Assembly: GCA_012511485.1 (NCBI GenBank)
Contig: JAAZFZ010000317.1
Location: forward strand, 1 to 7,208
DNA from: Clostridiales bacterium
GTDB taxonomy: Bacteria > Bacillota > Clostridia > Oscillospirales > Acutalibacteraceae
DNA: 7,208 nt
Direction of reading: 5' to 3'
Within the stretch, counting starts at the first letter, position 1; every line of letters starts with the position of its first letter. Below, one piece after another: positions 1 through 4,968 of this stretch. The notes under the pieces are model-generated. The model was not told the DNA's origin and did no database searches. It worked only from the letters and a program-made list of their open reading frames with translations. The position numbers and the translations under genes were made by a program.

Positions 1-1
1 A

Positions 2-92
2 TGGCGGAGAAGGAGAGACTCGAACTCTCGCGCCGGTTACCCGACCTACGCCCTTAGCAGGGGCGCCTCGTCACCAACTTGAGTACTTCTCC
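2..92 (-). tRNA. tRNA-Ser (anticodon GCU)
   Basis: Read on the minus strand, this folds as a class II tRNA. The acceptor stem GGAGAAG/CTTCTCC is followed by discriminator G and an encoded CCA (positions 2-4). The anticodon stem CGCCC/GGGCG encloses the loop CTGCTAA, giving anticodon GCT (56-58), which reads AGC/AGU serine codons. A long variable arm and a GTTCGAG T-loop are present. It lies 34 nt downstream of a second serine tRNA and is probably co-transcribed with it. Confidence 0.96.
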
Positions 93-126
93 ATGGTAAC
101 AAAAGTTTGTATTGGTTTTTAATAAA

Positions 127-215
127 TGGCGGAGAGAGTGGGATTCGAACCCACGGTACCTTACGGTACGACGGTTTTCAAGACCGTTCCGTTATAACCA
201 CTTCGGTATCTCTCC
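127..215 (-). tRNA. tRNA-Ser (anticodon UGA)
   Basis: This is a class II tRNA on the minus strand. The acceptor stem GGAGAGA/TCTCTCC is followed by discriminator G and encoded CCA (127-129). The anticodon stem ACGGT/ACCGT encloses the loop CTTGAAA, giving anticodon TGA (178-180), which reads UCA and related serine codons. The variable arm is long and self-complementary (GTACC..GGTAC), and the T-loop is GTTCGAA. It is the promoter-proximal member of a two-tRNA serine cluster. Confidence 0.96.
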
Positions 216-231
216 GTCTGGTGCGGAAATT

Positions 232-260
232 ATGTTAACATATTAATAATTAATTGTCAA
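232..260 (-). promoter_or_regulatory. Promoter of the serine tRNA pair
   Basis: On the minus strand a perfect -35 TTGACA (255-260) is separated by 17 nt from a -10 TAACAT (232-237). The predicted start is about 10 nt before the first tRNA, as usual for tRNA transcription units. Confidence 0.8.
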
Positions 261-281
261 TATGTTTTAGGAGGTTTTTTG

Positions 282-437
282 GTGGATGATGTTGGAGCAC
301 AGAACAAAAAGAACAGGGAGCAGAGGGCTACAAGCTACCTGCTCCAAATACCTTTACCCGTAGGAATATACTTGACAAAATTTTGGATGGCAAGTGATGT
401 TTGCACTCGATTTTTACTCTTGCCTGCCTTGACATAA
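282..437 (+). CDS. Doubtful 51-aa ORF with GTG start
   Basis: A GTG codon follows a good Shine-Dalgarno GGAGG (270-274) with 7 nt spacing, and the frame stays open to TAA at 435. The N-terminal third is polar and charged (VDDVGAQNKKNREQ), while the rest is rich in hydrophobic residues. I do not recognise a family. A weak promoter, TTAACA (236-241) with 17 nt to CAATAT (259-264), overlaps the tRNA promoter on the other strand. The transcript would contain a hairpin, GGAGCAG (317-323) with CTGCTCC (339-345), inside the frame, which is odd for a gene and could mean that the DNA is a repeat or an RNA element instead. Only the ribosome-binding site argues for translation. Confidence 0.25.
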   Translation: MDDVGAQNKKNREQRATSYLLQIPLPVGIYLTKFWMASDVCTRFLLLPALT

Positions 438-493
438 TGACCGCCTCAAAATAACTTTACAGCTTTAATAATAATTTGTCGGGAACAAGAACT

Positions 494-540
494 CCATGTC
501 CTGCACATTCCCATGTCCTGCACGTGTCCGTGCCCTTGGT
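494..540 (+). repeat. 17-bp direct repeats, about 2.5 copies, upstream of the amidase gene
   Basis: The 13-nt word CCATGTCCTGCAC occurs at 494-506 and 511-523, exactly 17 bp apart. A third, degraded copy starts at 528 (CCGTGCCCT, 7 of 9 matching). The block ends where the AT-rich TATATT elements (540-550) begin, so it occupies the place of a -35 region. No consensus -35 is seen there. Binding of an activator or repressor is an inference. The rest of 438-578 shows no gene. Confidence 0.6.
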
Positions 541-578
541 ATATTATATTAATACCATAACTTTTAAGGATGATGTTT

Positions 579-1076
579 ATGCCCTCAGTTTCAGCTTATA
601 ACCGAAAAAAGGCATTGGAATATGCCAACAACTGGGCGTTGAGACGCAATCCGAATTATCTCGATTTTTCAAAGCTCGGGGGTGACTGCACAAATTTCTG
701 CTCGCAATGCTTGTTTGCGGGCAGCGGAACAATGAACTATACACCCGTATACGGATGGTTTTATATAAATTCCTCCAACCGCTCCGCCTCATGGACGGGA
801 GTAAACTACCTCTTTAATTTTCTGACCTCCAACAAAAGCAAGGGTCCGTTTGCGGCTCAGGCAGATGTATCCGCTATCGAGCTGGGGGACATTATCCAAC
901 TGGGGAGGGTTTCCGCTCCGTTTCACCACAGCCTTGTTGTTACAAGAATTGACGGCCCACCGAGTATTGATACGATTTTTATTTCAACTCACACATACGA
1001 TTTTCACAACCGCCCGCTCAATACATATGAATATGACAAAATCAGATTTTTACATATTAAGGGAGTGTATAAATAG
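579..1076 (+). CDS. Amidase_6 domain protein, putative cysteine cell-wall amidase
   Basis: This is a 165-aa protein consisting almost only of an amidase_6 (putative amidase) domain, a CHAP/NlpC-like papain fold. Diagnostic pieces are YNRKKALEYAN near the N-terminus, GGDCTNFCSQC with the presumed nucleophile Cys37, and FHHSLVVT with the presumed catalytic His (116 or 117). A later STHTYD resembles the family's C-terminal end. I chose the ATG at 579 because AAGGA (566-570) lies 8 nt before it; ATGs at 570 and 573 overlap that site. There is no signal peptide or membrane segment, so it would act in the cytoplasm, in the mother cell, or after lysis. Known members are linked to peptidoglycan or peptide amide hydrolysis, but the substrate here is unknown. 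It converges on the S66 peptidase gene, with 39 bp between the stops. Confidence 0.87.
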   Translation: MPSVSAYNRKKALEYANNWALRRNPNYLDFSKLGGDCTNFCSQCLFAGSGTMNYTPVYGWFYINSSNRSASWTGVNYLFNFLTSNKSKGPFAAQADVSAIELGDIIQLGRVSAPFHHSLVVTRIDGPPSIDTIFISTHTYDFHNRPLNTYEYDKIRFLHIKGVYK

Positions 1077-1104
1077 TAAAAACTAATTTCATATGAAAAA
1101 ATTA
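1077..1104 (-). terminator. Weak AT-only hairpin between convergent genes
   Basis: On the minus strand TAATTT and AAATTA can pair around a short loop and are followed by GTTTTT. The core TTTCATATGAAA (1087-1098) is also a perfect 12-bp palindrome. It sits just after the S66 peptidase stop codon and could end that transcript, but the stem contains only A-T pairs, so termination would be inefficient. Confidence 0.3.
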
Positions 1105-1115
1105 ATGTATGATAT

Positions 1116-2042
1116 TCACTCCACACTCACTGTCGGTTCGAGAACTGTCAGGGTGTTTTCATAGGTGTTAAGGTTGACCACCGCTCCGATGGGCAGGGCT
1201 GCCTTGTATCTTCCGTGGCCGGTTGCAACATTCGTCATAAGCGGTTTGCCAAGGGGCACGATTTCCTCATTAATCAGGTCACTATACGACTTCTGATATG
1301 ATATCGGGCAATCGGAGCATTCACCCATAACAATACCCAAACAGTCAAGGAATTTCCCCGCAACCCTGAGCTGTTCGATGTATCTGTATATAGTATTTAT
1401 CGGCTCATGCACATCCTCCAGAAACAGCACCTTGCCCCTGGTGTCAATATCAAAGGGAGTGCCAAGGGTGCCGACAAATGAAGTGAGATTGCCCCCCACA
1501 AGAGGACCTGTGACATTGCCGCCTATAAGGCTCAACGCAGGCATTCCCGTAGGATTTTCAATTATTCTGGGAGAAAGCAATGTTGATGTGGCAGTAAAGA
1601 ACTGGTCAAAATTATAGGCGGGAGTGGTCGGCCTGAAATCAAGCAGCAGCAAGCTGTGAAAGGTTATCTGCTCCGAAAGCTCATAAAGCACATTGAGAAG
1701 AATGGTTATATCACTGTAACCTGAAATTATTTTCGGGTTTTGTGCAATAAAGCTGTAATCTAAGAAAGGCAATATCCCCTGCACTCCAGTGCCGCCCCTT
1801 GTGGGCAAAATTGCCTTTACTTCCGGATTCATATACATATTCATTAAATCCGACGCCCTCTGCCTTGCCGTTCCTGCCAGAAAACCGCTGCTTGCATATA
1901 CATTGTCACCTAAAACTACATTGAAGCCCAGCCCCTGCAGAAAAGCTATGTTCCTGTTTATATCCTCTGCCTCCCTGGGGCTGCCGAGCGTTACAATGCC
2001 TATGGTGTCGCCTGCCATTAAAATCGGTGGTTTTTGCGCCAT
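1116..2042 (-). CDS. Peptidase S66 family LD-carboxypeptidase (LdcA/MccF-like)
   Basis: At 308 aa this is the usual length for S66 serine carboxypeptidases, which remove the terminal D-residue from muropeptide tetrapeptides (LdcA) or cleave peptidyl-nucleotides (MccF). Visible family marks are AGDTIGIV near the N-terminus, LPTRGGTGVQ (79-88), GYSDIT with nucleophile Ser110, LFLEDVHEP with Glu209, and ATGHG with His276. Together these give a complete Ser-Glu-His triad. There is no signal peptide, which fits a cytoplasmic recycling enzyme. The ATG at 2040-2042 is supported by GAGGTGAT (2047-2054). No convincing promoter was found upstream. The choice between muropeptide recycling and self-immunity to a peptide toxin cannot be made from sequence, and no toxin genes are nearby. 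Confidence 0.93.
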   Translation of the reverse strand: MAQKPPILMAGDTIGIVTLGSPREAEDINRNIAFLQGLGFNVVLGDNVYASSGFLAGTARQRASDLMNMYMNPEVKAILPTRGGTGVQGILPFLDYSFIAQNPKIISGYSDITILLNVLYELSEQITFHSLLLLDFRPTTPAYNFDQFFTATSTLLSPRIIENPTGMPALSLIGGNVTGPLVGGNLTSFVGTLGTPFDIDTRGKVLFLEDVHEPINTIYRYIEQLRVAGKFLDCLGIVMGECSDCPISYQKSYSDLINEEIVPLGKPLMTNVATGHGRYKAALPIGAVVNLNTYENTLTVLEPTVSVE

Positions 2043-2153
2043 TCATATCACCTCAATACTTCATTTTATGTCAAAACATCATTTAATGTCTCATATGTAA
2101 AGCAATAATGACGAAAAACCGCCCCACACAAAATAAGGCAGTTTATCAGTATA

Positions 2154-2350
2154 TTCTGCAGCGAAAAGCTCACGCAAATAATCAGAAATAACAATATCAA
2201 AAGCGTCACGGTGGTTCGCGCATGGAGTTTCCCTGCTGCGGTGGGATTGAATATGCAGTCAAGGCAGCCCTTCAGAATAGCGGAAAATTCATTCCGTGGC
2301 AGGTAATAACTCTTTCAACAAACGGGAATATTATTGACGGAGGTTTTTAA
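2154..2350 (+). pseudogene. C-terminal remnant of a 4Fe-4S ferredoxin-like protein, frameshifted
   Basis: Translation from 2154 gives FCSEKLTQIIRNNNI and then KSVTVVR up to 2219. After two extra bases (2220-2221) the next frame continues MEFPCCGGIEYAV to VITLSTNGNIIDGGF and stops at 2348-2350. I recognise this as the end of clostridial 4Fe-4S proteins whose tail reads roughly EKL..IKSVTVVRMEVPCCGG..IPW.V.TIS. The N-terminal part with the cluster-binding cysteines is missing: the S66 gene starts only about 110 bp away and nothing coding-like lies between. An ATG at 2222 could still give a 42-aa peptide. The end of the frame contains the cupin's ribosome-binding site and its stop is 1 nt before the cupin ATG, so the two were once a coupled operon. 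Confidence 0.72.
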
Positions 2351-2351
2351 T

Positions 2352-2690
2352 ATGACAGAGTTTATCAAAAATATTGCACACGAAACGGTTTTGTCCCTTG
2401 CGAGCCAGGTAGAAATTATGAAGGGGCAGATAGTGAGCAAAACACTTGCGCAGAACAAGGCAGTTTCCCTCACCTTGTTTGCCTTTTCAAAGGGTGAGGA
2501 AATCAGCACACATGATTCAAGCGGCGATGCTATGGTGACTGTCCTTGAAGGCACAGGTAAATTCACCGTTGACGGAGCCGAATACCTTCTCAACGGCGGG
2601 GAAACACTCATTATGCCCGCAAAAAAACCGCATGCGGTTTTTGCACAGGAGGACTTTAAGATGCTCCTGACGGTAATATTCCCGCAATAA
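2352..2690 (+). CDS. Small single-domain cupin protein
   Basis: This 112-aa protein is one cupin beta-barrel. Motif 1 is G48EEISTH54 with Asp58 and Gly67 following in the usual spacing; motif 2 is GGETLIMPAKKPH with Pro89 and His94. Histidines 54 and 94 probably bind a divalent metal. The ligand or reaction is unknown; such small cupins are often metal-binding sensors or isomerase-like proteins. I chose ATG 2352 rather than the in-frame TTG at 2334 because GGAGG (2339-2343) lies 8 nt before it. The site overlaps the end of the decayed 4Fe-4S frame, so translation was coupled to that gene. The cupin is intact although its partner is broken, so it is either maintained for its own role or only recently orphaned. 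A strong terminator follows. Confidence 0.87.
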   Translation: MTEFIKNIAHETVLSLASQVEIMKGQIVSKTLAQNKAVSLTLFAFSKGEEISTHDSSGDAMVTVLEGTGKFTVDGAEYLLNGGETLIMPAKKPHAVFAQEDFKMLLTVIFPQ

Positions 2691-2695
2691 GCGAA

Positions 2696-2728
2696 AGGCC
2701 CGATGGTTTTCCGTCGGGCTTGTTTTTT
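2696..2728 (+). terminator. Rho-independent terminator after the cupin gene
   Basis: The arms GCCCGATGG (2698-2706) and CCGTCGGGC (2711-2719) pair over 9 bp, with one G-U, around a TTTT loop. The stem is followed by TTG and six T. It starts 6 nt after the cupin stop codon. Confidence 0.93.
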
Positions 2729-2800
2729 CATCTTTTGTAAGCTCAAAATCAGCAGTTATGAATAAAATTATACGCTTATACAGTAAAACGGGTTCAATTA

Positions 2801-2829
2801 TTGTAAATTTCCTGTATTCGGAATATAAT
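2801..2829 (+). promoter_or_regulatory. Promoter of the small membrane protein gene
   Basis: A -35 TTGTAA (2801-2806), 17 nt spacer and a perfect -10 TATAAT (2824-2829) lie about 40 bp before the start codon at 2870. The rest of 2729-2869 shows no other feature. Confidence 0.82.
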
Positions 2830-2869
2830 AATAGCAGTTATTTACATTCTTTTTGGAGAGGGTGAGAAA

Positions 2870-3217
2870 ATGGGCAAACGGCTCAAAAATTATCTGCGGT
2901 ATTCAGAAGAAAAAACACAAGAGGAAATGACGGCTCAGGAGAAGGCAAGAGTTAAGCGTGAGCTTCTTATTCAAATAAAATTCTTTCAGCACGAAAGGCT
3001 TATTCATGCCCTCGTAACACTCACATTTGCAATCCTTTCGGTTATGACGATGTTTTTTTTGATTATGTGCAGCAGCAGGCTGACAGGAATCGGATACATA
3101 TTTGTTTGCATTTTTTTCTTTCTTCTTCTGGCTCTGCTCATTCCCTATGTCAGGCATTATTTTATTCTTGAGCGGGGAGTTCAAAGGCTCTATGAGTATT
3201 ATGACAAATTGAATTAA
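2870..3217 (+). CDS. Two-helix membrane protein of unknown function
   Basis: This 115-aa protein has a charged, Lys/Glu-rich N-terminal segment (1-40), then two predicted membrane helices at about 46-66 and 72-93, and a short Arg/Tyr-rich tail. Positive charges on both ends suggest that both termini are cytoplasmic with a tiny loop (SSRLTG) outside. The stretch FFQHERLIHALVT before helix 1 resembles small conserved membrane proteins that I remember from other clostridia, none with a known role. The ATG is preceded by GAGAGGGTGAG. The gene is monocistronic, with its own promoter and terminator. No catalytic motif is visible. Confidence 0.82.
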   Translation: MGKRLKNYLRYSEEKTQEEMTAQEKARVKRELLIQIKFFQHERLIHALVTLTFAILSVMTMFFLIMCSSRLTGIGYIFVCIFFFLLLALLIPYVRHYFILERGVQRLYEYYDKLN

Positions 3218-3229
3218 CGCAAAAGGCTG

Positions 3230-3260
3230 ACCCGTTTCTCAAAGAGAAACGGGTTTTTTG
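3230..3260 (+). terminator. Rho-independent terminator after the membrane protein gene
   Basis: A perfect 11-bp stem, ACCCGTTTCTC (3230-3240) with GAGAAACGGGT (3244-3254), closes an AAA loop and runs into a T-tract. It ends right beside the stop codon of the convergent small gene at 3262, so transcripts from both sides meet here. Only the plus-strand direction has a T-run. Confidence 0.95.
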
Positions 3261-3261
3261 T

Positions 3262-3396
3262 TTATACATCATCTTTTCTGCTCGACTGTTTTTTTCTGTT
3301 GTTATGCTGATTCTGGTTTTCACGGGTCAGGGGCGTCTGCCCTTTGGCTTTCTTTTTCCTTGCCTTTTTGTTATCCGGCTGGCTGTCCTTTGGCAT
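3262..3396 (-). CDS. Tiny highly basic protein (44 aa), second of a tandem pair
   Basis: This gene is easily missed because of its size. On the minus strand, GGGAGG (3401-3406) lies 4 nt before the ATG at 3394-3396 and the frame runs to TAA at 3262. The product begins MPKDSQPDNKKARKKKAKG and continues with a Gln/Asn-rich middle (ENQNQHNN). About a third of its residues are Lys or Arg, and there are no cysteines, aromatics or membrane segments. It starts 17 bp after the stop of the other tiny gene and would share its transcript. Such composition suggests an unstructured, nucleic-acid-binding or spore-type small protein, but this is inference and I know no family for it. Confidence 0.68.
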   Translation of the reverse strand: MPKDSQPDNKKARKKKAKGQTPLTRENQNQHNNRKKQSSRKDDV

Positions 3397-3413
3397 AAAA
3401 CCTCCCGATTGCT

Positions 3414-3551
3414 TTATCTTTTTGTGTTCGGACCCAAGGAGCCTTTTTTCGTATTATGCTTTTCGTTCTGATTCTGAATGTCCTCTACAGTTATGGGCTC
3501 CGCTTTATTAAGAGTTTTTGCAGGCTTTTTGTGATTTTTATTTTTTGCCAT
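3414..3551 (-). CDS. Tiny basic Lys/Asn-rich protein (45 aa), first of a tandem pair
   Basis: On the minus strand, GAGGTGG (3556-3562) lies 4 nt before the ATG at 3549-3551; the frame stops at 3414. The product starts MAKNKNHKKPAKTLNKAEP and ends TKKGSLGPNTKR. It is very polar with no membrane helix. The LGPNT-type ending recalls short clostridial proteins that I believe are annotated as CPC_1213 family, but this is an unchecked recollection. A good promoter lies upstream and a similar tiny gene follows 17 bp downstream, so the two form a small operon. Translation is supported by strong ribosome-binding sites on both. The role is unknown; small acid-soluble-like or spore-associated is one guess. 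Confidence 0.72.
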   Translation of the reverse strand: MAKNKNHKKPAKTLNKAEPITVEDIQNQNEKHNTKKGSLGPNTKR

Positions 3552-3641
3552 AATACCACCTCAAAGGTATTTTGCCACTCATTTCCGTATTTATTCGGGC
3601 ATAATTGTAATTTTAAGTGTTCTCTTAAGTTGCTAAAAATA

Positions 3642-3670
3642 TATATAAAGTTATCAATATATTTTGTAAA
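3642..3670 (-). promoter_or_regulatory. Promoter of the tiny basic protein operon
   Basis: On the minus strand a -35 TTTACA (3665-3670) is followed by a 17-nt spacer and TATATA (3642-3647). The predicted leader to the first ATG is about 85 nt. It is divergent to the promoter of the GH18-like gene, with only about 10 bp between their -35 boxes. Confidence 0.6.
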
Positions 3671-3680
3671 AAATTTTTTG

Positions 3681-3709
3681 TTGATTCTTTTTAATATTTA
3701 GTGTAAATT
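3681..3709 (+). promoter_or_regulatory. Possible promoter of the GH18-like gene
   Basis: TTGATT (3681-3686), 17 nt spacer and TAAATT (3704-3709), preceded by GTG as in an extended -10, match the vegetative pattern moderately. The start site would fall almost at the ribosome-binding site AAGGAG (3717-3722), giving a very short leader. This makes the call uncertain. Confidence 0.45.
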
Positions 3710-3731
3710 TGAACAAAAGGAGTTTAACAAT

Positions 3732-4610
3732 ATGACGAAAATAAATAAATTTAATTACATAAAACTTTTTTTGGGCTTTTTGCTTGTTTTTTCGATGCAC
3801 ATTTCTCCCGTAAACAACGGCTTGACGGCTAACGGAGAATCATATGATGTTGCCCCGCCAAATGCTCCAAATGGCTTCACGGCTGAATCTTTCGGGCAAA
3901 GCTCTGACGAGCCCAAATCTGCCTCATATGATAAAACCGATAAACCCGCCTCAACGGCTCCCTTGACAACCGTGCCCGCACCAACTGCAGCGAAAACAAC
4001 TGCACCGTCAACAACAAAGCCGCAAACGGCTTCACCGTCAACAACAAAACCGCGGTCAGGCTACTCCTTTGCAAACAACACCGAGCTGGGGATTCTTGAT
4101 AACTATGTCGATTATGCAACAATTATGACCTATGACATTCACGGACCATGGGATAATTACACCGATTTTAACGCTCCCCTGTATAAGCCCACGGAGTATT
4201 CTCCCCAAAGCAAAACAAGTGTTGATTCGGCAGTAAAACAATGGATTGGCAAAGGCTTTTCCGCCTCTAAAATAGTCCTCGGAGTTCCCTTCTACGGGCA
4301 TATGTATTCCGGAGTTAACGGGGGCGGCAACGGGCTGTATAATACCTATGCTTCCTCAAGCTCTGTTTCATATGACAAAATAGTTTCAAGCTACCTTAAC
4401 AATTCAGCTTTTACTAAATATTATCACTCCGATGCAAGGGTTCCGTGGCTGTTCAACGGCTCAACATTTATTTCATATGACAATGAAAATTCCATTGTTG
4501 CAAAGGCTCAGTATATTAAAAGCAATAATCTAGCGGGTGCCTGCGCATGGGAGCTTTCACAGAACAAAAACGGTGTTCTTGTAAACTCTCTTTATTCCAC
4601 TCTTAACTGA
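3732..4610 (+). CDS. Secreted protein with a half GH18 (chitinase-like) barrel
   Basis: This is a 292-aa protein. Residues 1-33 look like a signal peptide: Lys-containing n-region, core LFLGFLLVFSMHI, possible cleavage after LTA. Residues 34-110 form a Pro/Thr/Ser/Ala-rich linker with two PSTTKP units. From about 111 it matches the C-terminal half of glycoside hydrolase family 18: YVDYATIMTYD with the substrate-site Tyr and Asp of MTYD (132-135), LGVPFYG (183-189), and CAWELSQ with Trp273. The first half of the barrel, with the DxxDxDxE catalytic motif, is absent, so chitinase or peptidoglycan glucosaminidase activity is not expected. There is no frameshift: linker and half-domain are joined in frame. 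An internal deletion of a longer chitinase-like gene, or a protein kept for glycan binding, are the likely explanations. A terminator follows. Confidence 0.85.
   Translation: MTKINKFNYIKLFLGFLLVFSMHISPVNNGLTANGESYDVAPPNAPNGFTAESFGQSSDEPKSASYDKTDKPASTAPLTTVPAPTAAKTTAPSTTKPQTASPSTTKPRSGYSFANNTELGILDNYVDYATIMTYDIHGPWDNYTDFNAPLYKPTEYSPQSKTSVDSAVKQWIGKGFSASKIVLGVPFYGHMYSGVNGGGNGLYNTYASSSSVSYDKIVSSYLNNSAFTKYYHSDARVPWLFNGSTFISYDNENSIVAKAQYIKSNNLAGACAWELSQNKNGVLVNSLYSTLN
4003..4048 (+). repeat. 30-bp-period direct repeat inside the linker of the GH18-like gene
   Basis: The 16-nt word CACCGTCAACAACAAA occurs at 4003-4018 and 4033-4048, encoding two 10-residue units with the core PSTTKP. It lies just before the point where the half-barrel begins, so it may mark slippage or recombination in the linker. 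Confidence 0.8.
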
Positions 4611-4616
4611 ACAATC

Positions 4617-4640
4617 AAAGCCGCCTTACGGCTGTTTTTC
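4617..4640 (+). terminator. Rho-independent terminator after the GH18-like gene
   Basis: AGCCG (4619-4623) pairs with CGGCT (4629-4633) around a CCTTA loop and is followed by GTTTTT. The stem is short but GC-rich and starts 8 nt after the stop codon. Confidence 0.75.
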
Positions 4641-4654
4641 TAATGACAGGGCAT

Positions 4655-4668
4655 AAGTTTATAAACTT
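4655..4668. promoter_or_regulatory. Perfect 14-bp palindrome, possible operator
   Basis: AAGTTTATAAACTT is its own reverse complement. It sits 10 bp upstream of the -35 box of the promoter at 4679-4707, a position suited to a dimeric regulator. It is AT-rich, so chance is possible. Confidence 0.4.
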
Positions 4669-4678
4669 TATACTTGTA

Positions 4679-4707
4679 TTAATATTCGGATGAGTTTAAT
4701 CTATAAT
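4679..4707 (+). promoter_or_regulatory. Promoter in front of the start-less ORF
   Basis: TTAATA (4679-4684), a 17-nt spacer and a perfect TATAAT (4702-4707) point rightwards. About 45 bp later comes a ribosome-binding-like AGAGGA (4753-4758). The only thing it could drive is the short frame at 4762-4887. Confidence 0.65.
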
Positions 4708-4761
4708 ATAAACAGATAACAAGACAGGCAGGTTCGTTCAATAATTAACAAAAGAGGATAA

Positions 4762-4887
4762 ATTGAGAAAAACCTTGACAGGCTGCGAATTCTCTCGGAT
4801 AAATACCCCGGCATCACTGTTGCCACAACGGAGCCTGTTAATCTGAGCGAAATCTGCAAACCTGCCCAAGGGAACAGAGCATTTTAA
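4762..4887 (+). pseudogene. Coding-like 41-codon frame lacking a normal start codon
   Basis: The frame begins ATT-GAG-AAA-AAC, 3 nt after AGAGGA (4753-4758), and runs to TAA at 4885-4887. It reads EKNLDRLRILSDKYPGI, then TVATTEPVNLSEIC and ends QGNRAF. The mix of residues and synonymous codons looks like a real protein N-terminus, and promoter, leader and ribosome-binding site are all in place. The start would be ATT, a very rare initiator; a TTG one base later opens another frame of only 28 codons. The simplest reading is a gene that lost its ATG, or a gene fragment whose remainder was deleted when the Ku region was joined. I do not recognise the family. Confidence 0.38.
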
Positions 4888-4909
4888 AGAGAGATACAGG
4901 CAATAACTG

Positions 4910-4941
4910 AAAAAACAGGGATAAGCTTTTGCCTAACCCCG
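4910..4941 (-). terminator. Rho-independent terminator of the Ku gene
   Basis: On the minus strand GGGGTTAGGC and GCTTATCCCT form a 10-bp stem with one T-T mismatch and two G-U pairs around an AAAA loop, followed by G and six T. It begins about 28 nt after the Ku stop codon. In the plus direction there is an A-run instead, so it works for Ku only. Confidence 0.78.
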
Positions 4942-4968
4942 TTAATCATAAATGTACTGTTGCCGGAC

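Noticed and set aside
2108..2191. Plus-strand ORF starting at ATG 2108 (MTKNRPTQNKAV...), 27 codons
   Set aside because: It has no ribosome-binding site and overlaps, in another frame, the recognisable 4Fe-4S remnant from 2154 on.
2315..2746. Minus-strand 143-codon ORF over the cupin gene
   Set aside because: It overlaps the clear cupin frame, runs through the cupin terminator and has no family resemblance.
3563..3600. Forespore sigma-G-like boxes (GAATA, 17 nt, CAAAATA on the minus strand) before the tiny basic genes
   Set aside because: The boxes match fairly well and would fit spore proteins, but the transcript would start inside the ribosome-binding site GAGGTGG. The TTTACA/TATATA pair further upstream is preferred.
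3456..3701. Plus-strand 81-codon ORF with hydrophobic product
   Set aside because: It is the antisense shadow of the Lys-rich 45-aa gene (poly-Lys codons read backwards give Phe/Leu), with no ribosome-binding site.
4888..4953. Continuation of the 4762 frame past its stop (REIQAITEKTGISFC...)
   Set aside because: It looked like a read-through gene fragment, but 4910-4941 is fully explained by the Ku terminator hairpin on the other strand.
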